A DNA stretch of 6,657 nucleotides, from assembly GCA_030632095.1 (NCBI GenBank), contig DAOVJU010000192.1, positions 1 to 6,657 on the forward strand, written 5' to 3'. This DNA comes from Chlorobiota bacterium (lineage in GTDB: Bacteria > Bacteroidota > Bacteroidia > Bacteroidales > B39-G9). Position numbers and translations under genes: made by a program. Under the pieces are notes generated by a model. The model saw nothing but the letters and a program-made list of their open reading frames with translations. It was not told the origin of the DNA and made no database searches. Shown piece by piece: positions 1 through 6,390 of the stretch. The first letter of the stretch is position 1; the number at the start of each line of letters is the position of its first letter.

Positions 1-949
1 ACCTGGTGACAAAGTAATTACTGCACCTATTACCTTCTCGGCCAGCGCTAATTGCGTAAGATATTGTGGTGGTGAAGTTGATTTTGTGGATATTGATAAA
101 AGTACCTACCTGATTGACTTAAATAAACTGGAAGAGAAACTGGCTAATTCACCAAAAGGAACTTTTTTAGGAATAATTCCAGTTGATTTTGCAGGATATC
201 CTGTGAATATGGAAAGATTGAAAACTATTGCAGATAAATACAATTTATGGATAATTGAAGATGCATGTCATGCTCCGGGAGGATATTTTTGTAATCAACA
301 AAACAAGAAAAAATACTGTGGCAGTGGAGAATATGCAGAATTAGCTATTTTTTCATTTCATCCGGTAAAACATATTACTACTGGTGAAGGAGGTATAATA
401 ACAACCAATAACAAACAACTATATGAAAAACTAATGTTGCTTAGATCTCATGGCATAACAAAATCACCTGAATTGTTAATTGAAAATCATGGAGGTTGGT
501 ATTATGAGATGCAGGAATTGGGTTTTAACTACAGGTTGTCAGATATAAGTGCTGCACTTGGTCTTTCGCAATTAAAGAAAGCAAATGCAGGGATAAAAAG
601 AAGAAGAGAAATTGCGCAAAAGTACAATGATGCTTTTAAGAACACCTCAATTAAAATTCAGCAAATTGAAGAAGAATATTATCATGCATATCATTTATAC
701 GTTATTCAAATTGAAGACCGTCTAGGTTTATACAATTATCTGAGAAAGCAAAAGATTTTCCCCCAGGTGCATTATATCCCGGTCCATTTGCAGCCATATT
801 ATCAAAAACTAGGTTGGAAAAAAGGAGATTTCCCATTTGCTGAATCATATTATGAAAAATGCTTAAGCTTGCCAATGTATCCAACCCTTTCTGAGGAAGA
901 ACAAGATTATGTGATTGGGAAGGTTATTGAATTTATAAAACAAAAATGA
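1..949 (+). CDS. pseC: PseC-type UDP-sugar 4-aminotransferase (5'-truncated)
   Basis: The frame is open from base 2 with no start in the expected place, so the N-terminus lies upstream; 315 codons are visible of a family that usually has about 375-390 residues. A GTG at 86 is internal, because family-typical sequence (GDKVITAPITFSASAN) precedes it. This is a PLP-dependent DegT/DnrJ/EryC1 fold aminotransferase. The PLP lysine is in SFHPVKHITTGEGG (Lys codon 368-370), and the Asp expected to contact the PLP ring nitrogen is in IIEDACHAPGG (Asp codon 260-262). The stretches GGWYYEMQELGFNYRLSDI and VHYIPVHLQPYYQKLG are strongly characteristic of PseC. The known reaction transfers an amino group from glutamate to C4 of the 4-keto-6-deoxy sugar made by PseB, giving UDP-4-amino-4,6-dideoxy-beta-L-AltNAc, in the cytoplasm. 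The stop overlaps the next start as ATGA (946-949), which suggests translational coupling. The B. subtilis homologue is SpsC, so related 4-amino sugars are possible products. Confidence 0.93.
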   Translation, partial: PGDKVITAPITFSASANCVRYCGGEVDFVDIDKSTYLIDLNKLEEKLANSPKGTFLGIIPVDFAGYPVNMERLKTIADKYNLWIIEDACHAPGGYFCNQQNKKKYCGSGEYAELAIFSFHPVKHITTGEGGIITTNNKQLYEKLMLLRSHGITKSPELLIENHGGWYYEMQELGFNYRLSDISAALGLSQLKKANAGIKRRREIAQKYNDAFKNTSIKIQQIEEEYYHAYHLYVIQIEDRLGLYNYLRKQKIFPQVHYIPVHLQPYYQKLGWKKGDFPFAESYYEKCLSLPMYPTLSEEEQDYVIGKVIEFIKQK

Positions 950-1785
950 AAATAGGTGCAATCATACAAGCCCGAACATCTTCAAGCAGATTGCCTGGAA
1001 AAGTTTTAAAAGAATTACCATATAATTCAGGTATCACTGTAATTGAACAGGTTTATAAAAGAGTAAGCGTAACAACTAAAATTGATCAGGTTATTTTAGC
1101 TACTTCAAAAGATAAAAGTGATAAAGCACTGGTTAAACTTGCCAACAAAAAAGGCATGAATGTTTTTGAGGGAAGTTTGAATAATGTTTTAGAGCGATAT
1201 TATTTAGCGGCTGTTGAGCATGATTTTGATTTGATTGTTCGTATAACAGGTGATTGCCCTTGTATTGACCCTGAATTAATAGATCAGATTATTGATCAAC
1301 ATATTAAGAATAAGGCTGATTTTACGAATATTTCATTGAAAAGAACTTTTCCTCATGGCCTTGATACAGCTGTTTTTAGTTTCAACGCACTGAAAGAGGC
1401 TTATGAAAATGCCAAACATGATTTTGAAAAACAACATGTAACTACATATTTTTATCAAACAAAACCAGAAAATTATAAAATTCATATAGTAGAAGCAGAG
1501 AAAGAATTTAATAGGCCGGATATTAGAATCACCTTGGATACGATGGAAGATTATGCTTTAATTTGTTGTGTTTATGATGCTTTATATGACGATAAGCAAC
1601 AATTTAGAATTAAAGATATCATTACACTTTTTAATCAAAAACCATGGTTGCTAAATATAAATGCCAAAGTGAAACAAAAGGAAGCTCATAAAGACGTTCA
1701 AAGTGAAATAGAAGAAGTTATTAAATATTGTTATCGACAGGATTTACATCGTGTAAAAAAAATACTAGCTGAATATAAACATTGA
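946..1785 (+). CDS. spsF: SpsF/COG1861-type sugar cytidylyltransferase
   Basis: This 279-residue nucleotidyltransferase probably activates a nonulosonic acid with CTP, giving the CMP-sugar used by glycosyltransferases. The N-terminus has the SpsF-type nucleotide-binding signature IIQARTSSSRLPGKVLK (residues 6-22). Further family blocks are DLIVRITGDCPCIDPELID (residues 95-113, probable metal and nucleotide site), FPHGLD (135-140) and IRITLDTMEDY (193-203). The QAR..S.RLPGK form separates it from canonical PseF/NeuA enzymes, which begin with IIPARGGSK-like sequence. The assignment to the PseF step therefore rests on context between pseC and pseG, as in the B. subtilis spsC-E-F-G arrangement. 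The C-terminal tail after about residue 240 is charged and helical and ends in QDLHRVKKILAEYKH; it makes the protein somewhat longer than a minimal SpsF. The ATG overlaps the pseC stop by 4 bases, and the TGA stop overlaps the next start. Database labels for such proteins are often just 'glycosyltransferase family protein'. Confidence 0.85.
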   Translation: MKIGAIIQARTSSSRLPGKVLKELPYNSGITVIEQVYKRVSVTTKIDQVILATSKDKSDKALVKLANKKGMNVFEGSLNNVLERYYLAAVEHDFDLIVRITGDCPCIDPELIDQIIDQHIKNKADFTNISLKRTFPHGLDTAVFSFNALKEAYENAKHDFEKQHVTTYFYQTKPENYKIHIVEAEKEFNRPDIRITLDTMEDYALICCVYDALYDDKQQFRIKDIITLFNQKPWLLNINAKVKQKEAHKDVQSEIEEVIKYCYRQDLHRVKKILAEYKH

Positions 1786-2834
1786 GTAATAAAGAAAGAA
1801 TAAAAGTATTTTTCCTGGTTAATGCCAACTTTAAAATAGGAGGAGGACACCTGGTAAGATGCAAATTGATTGCTGATGAACTAAATAAACATCAGGTTGA
1901 ATCATGTTTTATTTTTACTAGCACAGATGAAAATTTTAAGAATCAAATTCAAAAAAGCTATAATATTATAGAAATCAATGAAAATGATTCCTATAATCCA
2001 AGTTTACTGGTTAAGATAATTTCTGAAAAAGGAGAAAAGGCTTGCTTGCTTGTTATTGATTCTGATAATCCAAATTATTATAAAGCCAATTTTCAAGTGG
2101 AAATTCGCGCATCAGGTATCAAATTAATGATAATTACAATAAATCCTAATTTTAAGTATAATACTGATATTATATTAAATCAAAATATAATTGCATTAAC
2201 ACAGGAATACAAAACTGCATCTTATACAAAGAAACTACTTGGCCCACAATATTTTATTCTGGATAAAAAATACAGAGCAAAAAGAAAGAAAACAAAAATA
2301 CAAAACCCCCCTTTCAATCTATTAATAGCATTTGGGGGAGCCGATTATAACAACTTGACTAGAAAAATATTAGGAGCCTTATGTTCCATAAACCACTATT
2401 TTATTAAACTTATAGTTGTTGTAGGTGGTTTAAATAAAAACAAAGAAAATATTGTTAAGCAAATTGAGGGGATAGATGATATAAAAATAGAATTGCATGT
2501 TGATAGTAAAAATATGGATGAGTTGATGCAAGATTCAGACCTTGCTATAACTTCATCAGGCTTAACTTTTTGGGAATTGGCAACCATGGAGATACCAAGC
2601 TTTATAATTGCAGCATCAGAACGTGAAAAGGCAATTACAAACTATTTACACAATAAAAAGTATTGTTTCAAACTTGGTGAATTTGATAATCTGAAATCAA
2701 ATAATGTGGCAAATGAAATCAGGCAAGTAATTGACAAAGGAGTGCATCAATTAATTCAAGTAAAGAAACTAGCAAAACAGATTAATTTAAATGGAGTTGA
2801 ATTGGTTGTAAAAGAAATGCTTAGTATATTTTAA
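1782..2834 (+). CDS. pseG: PseG/SpsG-like UDP-sugar hydrolase, TTG start
   Basis: This 350-residue protein has the two-domain GT-B-like layout of PseG, which releases UDP from UDP-2,4-diacetamido-2,4,6-trideoxy-beta-L-altrose before condensation by PseI. The N-terminal loop ANFKIGGGHLVRC (residues 15-27) carries the expected catalytic His (His23, equivalent to His17 of C. jejuni PseG). LLVIDSDNPNYY (89-100), LLGPQYFILDKKYR (152-165), AFGGADYNNLTRKIL (183-197) and SDLAITSSGLTFWELATMEIP (252-272) match family blocks in order. I chose the TTG at 1782 because it forms a TTGA overlap with the spsF stop and places the first beta strand correctly; the next in-frame Met is residue 116. Two features are odd. 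The Tyr of the usual D-(H/S)-Y motif is Asp95, and the usual N-Q after the final P-loop-like block is replaced by SEREKA (279-284). Fold and family look secure; the exact substrate is less so. Confidence 0.82.
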   Translation: MSNKERIKVFFLVNANFKIGGGHLVRCKLIADELNKHQVESCFIFTSTDENFKNQIQKSYNIIEINENDSYNPSLLVKIISEKGEKACLLVIDSDNPNYYKANFQVEIRASGIKLMIITINPNFKYNTDIILNQNIIALTQEYKTASYTKKLLGPQYFILDKKYRAKRKKTKIQNPPFNLLIAFGGADYNNLTRKILGALCSINHYFIKLIVVVGGLNKNKENIVKQIEGIDDIKIELHVDSKNMDELMQDSDLAITSSGLTFWELATMEIPSFIIAASEREKAITNYLHNKKYCFKLGEFDNLKSNNVANEIRQVIDKGVHQLIQVKKLAKQINLNGVELVVKEMLSIF

Positions 2835-2836
2835 AA

Positions 2837-3793
2837 ATGGCTAAAAACTATAAAGTAAAGGATATTGTAGTTAACCTGAATAACTCACTCATTGATTTAG
2901 AAAAGGGAATTATTGCTGGAAATGAGAATCTCAGTATCCCTCCAATATTTATTATTGGCGCTCCGAGGTCAGGAACCACCCTGGTAAATCAAATTGTAGC
3001 TTCGGCATTTAACATTGCATATATTGATAATATCTCATCAAAATTCTGGGAAGCACCTTCGGTAGGCTTATCTCTTTCAAATCAAATAGCTCCATTTAAA
3101 AAACGTAAACTGGGAAGTTTTACTTCATCATTTGGATTTACTGAAGAAGCCATTGGGCCACATGAGTTTGGATATTTCTGGCAAAAGTGGTTCAATTTTG
3201 ACGTTTTGCATGAATTAACTAAAGAACAATTGAACAAAATTAACAAACAAGACCTGAAAAACCAGGTTCATGCAATGTGTAGTTCAGTTAAATTGCCCGT
3301 TTTATTTAAAAATACAGTTTCATTAACTTTCCAGATTGATTATTTATATGAATTGTTCCCAAATGCACTTTTTATTTTTTGTTTTCGTGAACCATTGTAT
3401 AATGCGCAATCACTTGCACAGAGCAGGATAAAATATTATGGTACAATGGAGGAGTGGTTTTCGGTTAAACCATTGAATTATAAAAAAATGAAAACAAAAA
3501 AAGTTGCTGAACAAGTTGTATATCAACTGTATTCATGTAATCAAAGGATTGAAAAATTACTAAATAAATTGAAAAAAAAACAGACAAAGCAATATACTGT
3601 GATTAATTACATTGAATTATGTCATAATCCCAATCAAATTATCAGAAATATTGCTAATATGTTTGATCAAAGTGAAGTGAAAATTCAACCTAAGAAATTT
3701 AGTTTAAATCCGCTGTATTCAACAAACAGGCAAAAAACAGACAATGATTTTTTTAATGAATTATTAAAGTATACAAAAAAGTATTTCAAATAA
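2837..3793 (+). CDS. Sulfotransferase family protein
   Basis: This 318-residue cytoplasmic-type protein has no evident signal peptide or membrane segment. It carries the 5'-phosphosulfate loop of PAPS-dependent sulfotransferases: FIIGAPRSGTTLVNQ (residues 38-52) after a short beta strand. The second cofactor element, the 3'-phosphate-binding region, is visible as FIFCFREPLYNAQSLAQSR (179-197), with the strand-Arg and the following Ser. A late family-typical stretch, TVINYIELCHNPNQIIRNI (254-272), resembles the conserved 'Y-E-x-L-...-P' helix. The likely role is transfer of sulfate from PAPS to a hydroxyl or amine of the glycan built by this locus, but the acceptor cannot be read from sequence. 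The gene begins 2 bases after the pseG stop and ends 10 bases before the WbqC gene, so it is almost certainly cotranscribed. A run of nine A's at 3572-3580 encodes part of KLKKKQ and is a possible slippage site. Confidence 0.85.
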   Translation: MAKNYKVKDIVVNLNNSLIDLEKGIIAGNENLSIPPIFIIGAPRSGTTLVNQIVASAFNIAYIDNISSKFWEAPSVGLSLSNQIAPFKKRKLGSFTSSFGFTEEAIGPHEFGYFWQKWFNFDVLHELTKEQLNKINKQDLKNQVHAMCSSVKLPVLFKNTVSLTFQIDYLYELFPNALFIFCFREPLYNAQSLAQSRIKYYGTMEEWFSVKPLNYKKMKTKKVAEQVVYQLYSCNQRIEKLLNKLKKKQTKQYTVINYIELCHNPNQIIRNIANMFDQSEVKIQPKKFSLNPLYSTNRQKTDNDFFNELLKYTKKYFK

Positions 3794-3803
3794 GCTTTAA
3801 TAA

Positions 3804-4517
3804 ATGGATAAAATAATTGCAATAATGCAACCAACCTATCTTCCCTGGATAGGTTATTTTAATATGATTGACAAGGTTGATGAATTTGTGTTTTTGGATG
3901 ATGTTCAGCTTGTGAAACGAAGTTGGGGTGTAAGAAACAGGGTTAAATCATCGAACGGCGAATTACTTTTGACTGTACCAATAAAAAAGACCAAATCAAG
4001 AGCCGAAACCTTATATTCAAATGCAATCATAAATTATGAAGAACAATGGGTAAAAAAGCATTTAAATACTTTGAAATTTAGTTATACGAAAGCAAAATAC
4101 TTTAATGAAATATTTGTTTTTATCCGGGAAATATTAGAAAGAAATACAAACATTATTGGGAAATTAAATATTGAGATTATTAAGGAAATTTCCAGTAAAA
4201 TAGGGATTAAAACAAAATTCTTTATATCATCAGAGCTAACAAATATTGAAGGAATAAAAGATGAACGGCTTGTTTCAATATGTAAAAACAGAAAAGCAAC
4301 TCATTATTTGTCAGCAATTGGATCAGCAGCTTATATTGAATATGAATCGTCTGGTGGTGCTTTCTCTAAAAAAAACGTACAATTAAATTATTATAATTAT
4401 AAACACCCGGTTTATGAACAGTTATATGGAGATTTTATTAGCAATATGAGTATAGTTGATCTCTTATTTAATTATGGTTTCAGCAATTCTTTAGAGCTCA
4501 TAAGCAAAGGGTATTAA
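3804..4517 (+). CDS. WbqC family protein
   Basis: This full-length 237-residue member of the WbqC-like family is recognised by the N-terminal signature IMQPTYLPWIGYFNMIDKVD (residues 7-26), followed by FVFLDDVQLVKRSWGVRNRV (28-47). The C-terminal signature is LSAIGSAAYIEYESSG, then HPVYEQLYGDFISNMSIVDL and LFNYG near the end. WbqC proteins are found repeatedly in O-antigen, capsule and other glycan clusters beside aminotransferases and acyl- or aminoacyl-modification genes. Their biochemical activity is not well established as far as I know, so I assign none. No signal peptide or transmembrane segment is apparent. The gene starts 10 bases after the sulfotransferase stop and appears to be the last gene of the first tightly packed unit, since a 91-base gap follows. 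Confidence 0.9.
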   Translation: MDKIIAIMQPTYLPWIGYFNMIDKVDEFVFLDDVQLVKRSWGVRNRVKSSNGELLLTVPIKKTKSRAETLYSNAIINYEEQWVKKHLNTLKFSYTKAKYFNEIFVFIREILERNTNIIGKLNIEIIKEISSKIGIKTKFFISSELTNIEGIKDERLVSICKNRKATHYLSAIGSAAYIEYESSGGAFSKKNVQLNYYNYKHPVYEQLYGDFISNMSIVDLLFNYGFSNSLELISKGY

Positions 4518-4539
4518 AATCTTAGTTTTAGCTTTTTTT
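4501..4539 (+). terminator. Weak terminator-like hairpin after the WbqC gene
   Basis: AAGC (4502-4505) can pair with GCTT (4531-4534), and TAAAA (4515-4519) with TTTTA (4526-4530), leaving an unpaired bulge on the left arm. Seven T's follow at 4533-4539. The stem is short and mostly A-T, and it overlaps the end of the WbqC coding region, so it may be partial or may not function. It was picked because it sits at the only large gap in the window. Confidence 0.22.
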
Positions 4540-4545
4540 CAACTA

Positions 4546-4581
4546 TTTACTTAATAATTTCTGGATATATTAATACTTTTA
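4546..4581 (+). promoter_or_regulatory. Possible Bacteroidetes-type promoter, weak
   Basis: The gap before the gene at 4609 contains TACTTTTA (4574-4581), seven of eight matches to the Bacteroidetes -7 consensus TAnnTTTG. A poor -33 candidate, TTTA (4546-4549), lies 24 bases upstream. Transcription would begin about 20-25 bases before the ATG. In such AT-rich sequence this match could easily arise by chance. Confidence 0.2.
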
Positions 4582-4608
4582 CCATTATTTATTTAATGCC
4601 ATAGAAAA

Positions 4609-5229
4609 ATGAATATTTTGTTAACCAAGAATTTAAAGATTTCTTTTAAAGGGCAGCGAAATTATATATATGCTTCAGATGTTTTTATAAAAGTTGTTCA
4701 AGTTTTAAAAGATTATTTTTCATCAGAAAATATTGAAGAAATTGATTTTTCGATGCATAAAATAGCCAGTAATCAGTTGGAGTTTACTTTATATGAAGAA
4801 CAACCCAAAGGTGTGCATGATATGCAATCGGTGTTTAATTTTAAGTTTGAAGAAAAAGAATATTTTGGCATCCTAAAAGAAACTAAGCTGGAAATAATGA
4901 AAAGAACAGAGTACTTGGAGCCGGAATTATTTAAGCAATTTGAAATCAATCTATTAGAAAAGGATATCTGTTTTAGGGGCAAATCAGAATATTCCATAAT
5001 GGATATTTACACTTCGCTGAACAAACATTTATTAAGCAATATGTTTCCTGAGATAAAACAAGGATGGCTTTCTGTACGCACAAAGTTTAACAAGGTTTTC
5101 CCAGACAAATATGAGCAATTAAAAGTAGTTTTTAAGAAAGATTTTGCAGGGCGTTATTTTCAAAGCAATTTGTATTTTAATAATCAGGAAATCGGTCAAA
5201 TTTATTTTTCACCTAAACAAACATCATGA
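4609..5229 (+). CDS. Uncharacterised protein with internal two-fold repeat, possible double hot-dog fold
   Basis: I do not recognise this 206-residue protein. It has no signal peptide, membrane segment or familiar catalytic motif. It contains a visible internal pseudo-repeat with a period of about 110 residues. I-x-F-(K/R)-G with Tyr four residues later appears at 11-19 and again at 120-128. Each is followed by an amphipathic helix (about 22-37 and 131-146), then beta-rich stretches, and each half ends in related strands (FNFKFEEKEYFGIL at 76-89 and SNLYFNNQEIGQIY at 186-199). Strand-helix-multistrand halves of this size would fit a double hot-dog fold, the fold of acyl-thioester dehydratases and thioesterases. 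The dehydratase-type H-F-x-x-x-P-x-x-P-G motif is absent. Its stop overlaps the KAS III start as ATGA (5226-5229), and an ACP gene follows, so a role in acyl-ACP chemistry is a reasonable inference. The ATG at 4609 follows an A-rich leader. Confidence 0.8.
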   Translation: MNILLTKNLKISFKGQRNYIYASDVFIKVVQVLKDYFSSENIEEIDFSMHKIASNQLEFTLYEEQPKGVHDMQSVFNFKFEEKEYFGILKETKLEIMKRTEYLEPELFKQFEINLLEKDICFRGKSEYSIMDIYTSLNKHLLSNMFPEIKQGWLSVRTKFNKVFPDKYEQLKVVFKKDFAGRYFQSNLYFNNQEIGQIYFSPKQTS

Positions 5230-6149
5230 TAGGAATAAAAGCCATTGGCACATATTTACCTGAAAGAAGGATTTCTAATCTTGACCGATTGGAAAAATTC
5301 GAAACAGATGAAAATTTCATTCTGGAAAAGATTGGAATAGAAAAAGTCGCAGTAAAAGCAAAAGATGAAGACACATCAGATTTGGCAGTAAAAGCATTTA
5401 ATAATCTTGAAAAAAAGACATCTATTGACAGATCGGAAATTCAGGTTTTAATTTTAGTTACTCAAAACCCGGATTCAAATATTCCCCATTCGTCATCTGT
5501 AATACACAAGAAACTTGAATTACCTGAATCTTGCGCAGCATTTGATATCTCTTTAGGATGTTCAGGGTTTGTTTATGGATTGTCAGTTATTCAGTCTTTT
5601 ATGGGAAGTAATGGTTTCACAAAAGGACTTCTGTTTACATGCGATCCTTATTCGAAAGTAATTAGTGAAGATGACAAAAACACTTCATTTTTATTTGGTG
5701 ATGGCGCAACAGCAACTTATTTAACAACTGATCCGGTTTACACAACAGGTAAATTTACCTTTGGAACCATAGGAAAAGAAGGACATAATCTTCGTTGTGA
5801 CGATCATTTGTTATACATGAACGGAAGGAGCATATTTAATTTTGCTGCACGATATATTCCGGTAGATGTAAAAGTGCTTATGGAAAAAAATAAATGGGAG
5901 CTAGATAACGTTGATAAGATAGTTTTTCACCAGGGAAGTAAATATATACTAGACACACTAATTCGGAGAATTAACCTCCCTGAAGAGAAAGTAATCAATG
6001 ATATTTTAAACTATGGTAATACTGTATCATCTTCAATACCAATAATTTTGGAAAAAATAATGGATGATGAAAACAACAAATGCATTTTAATAAGTGGATT
6101 TGGTGTTGGATTATCATGGTCAAGTAATTTATTATTCAGAAATAATTAA
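5226..6149 (+). CDS. FabH-like 3-oxoacyl-ACP synthase III
   Basis: This 307-residue thiolase-fold enzyme has all three KAS III active-site residues: Cys112 in FDISLGCSGFVYGL, His235 in KIVFHQGSKYIL and Asn265 in NYGNTVSSSIP. The C-terminal glycine-rich strand GFGVGLSWSS (291-300) and the N-terminal GIKAIGTYLPERRISN are family-typical. KAS III enzymes condense an acyl-CoA primer with malonyl-ACP to give a 3-oxoacyl-ACP. The His motif reads HQGS rather than the HQAN of housekeeping FabH, which, with the glycan-locus context and the adjacent ACP gene, suggests a specialised paralogue making a short acyl group. A housekeeping fatty-acid gene misplaced here is less likely. Translation is probably coupled to the upstream gene through the ATGA overlap, and the ACP start lies 7 bases beyond the stop. 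Confidence 0.9.
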   Translation: MIGIKAIGTYLPERRISNLDRLEKFETDENFILEKIGIEKVAVKAKDEDTSDLAVKAFNNLEKKTSIDRSEIQVLILVTQNPDSNIPHSSSVIHKKLELPESCAAFDISLGCSGFVYGLSVIQSFMGSNGFTKGLLFTCDPYSKVISEDDKNTSFLFGDGATATYLTTDPVYTTGKFTFGTIGKEGHNLRCDDHLLYMNGRSIFNFAARYIPVDVKVLMEKNKWELDNVDKIVFHQGSKYILDTLIRRINLPEEKVINDILNYGNTVSSSIPIILEKIMDDENNKCILISGFGVGLSWSSNLLFRNN

Positions 6150-6156
6150 AAAAAGA

Positions 6157-6390
6157 ATGAAAGCAACAGTAGAAAAACTAAGAGAGATATTATCTCAAAC
6201 CTCTGCAAAAAATGCTGCAAATGAAATCAATGAAACTGATTCAATGCGCGAACAAGGTATTGATTCATTGGATTTGATGGATTTTTATTTAAACATAGAA
6301 GAAACCTATAATATCCAGATTCCGGACGAAGATGTTGAAAAACTCAAGTCGTTAAATGATTTTGAAACATACGTAAATAGTAAGTTGTAA
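6157..6390 (+). CDS. Acyl carrier protein
   Basis: This stand-alone ACP has 77 residues, the usual size, and is acidic. Ser37 in EQGIDSLDLMDF is the predicted 4'-phosphopantetheine attachment site, in the canonical D-S-L context. Helix I (about residues 2-18), the recognition helix after Ser37 and the motif IQIPDEDVEKLKSLND follow the ACP four-helix pattern. I chose the ATG at 6157, giving MKATVEKLREIL, because the open frame upstream to 6094 runs inside the KAS III gene and encodes nothing ACP-like; an A/G-rich leader precedes this ATG. It is probably the carrier on which the adjacent KAS III builds its product and from which the downstream LpxD-like protein takes the acyl group. It is not obviously the primary AcpP of the cell. 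Confidence 0.92.
   Translation: MKATVEKLREILSQTSAKNAANEINETDSMREQGIDSLDLMDFYLNIEETYNIQIPDEDVEKLKSLNDFETYVNSKL

Noticed and set aside
702..884. Minus-strand open frame within pseC
   Set aside because: It has no recognisable protein features and lies wholly within a well-supported gene on the other strand.
86..949. GTG at 86 as the start of the aminotransferase gene
   Set aside because: The frame stays open upstream to base 2 and encodes conserved PseC sequence there, so the gene is cut by the window edge and the GTG is internal.
2396..2587. Minus-strand open frame within pseG
   Set aside because: Its low-complexity, Ser/Ile-rich translation is a shadow of the conserved coding sequence on the + strand.
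4596..4604. ATG at 4596 as an upstream start or leader peptide
   Set aside because: It is out of frame with the gene at 4609 and reaches a TAG after two codons, so it encodes nothing meaningful.
4773..4997. Minus-strand open frame within the uncharacterised gene at 4609
   Set aside because: The + strand frame has coupling to KAS III and an internal repeat, whereas this frame shows neither motif nor context.
6094..6156. Longer ACP reading frame starting at 6094
   Set aside because: The extra 21 codons lie inside the KAS III gene and do not resemble ACP sequence; the ATG at 6157 gives a standard 77-residue ACP.
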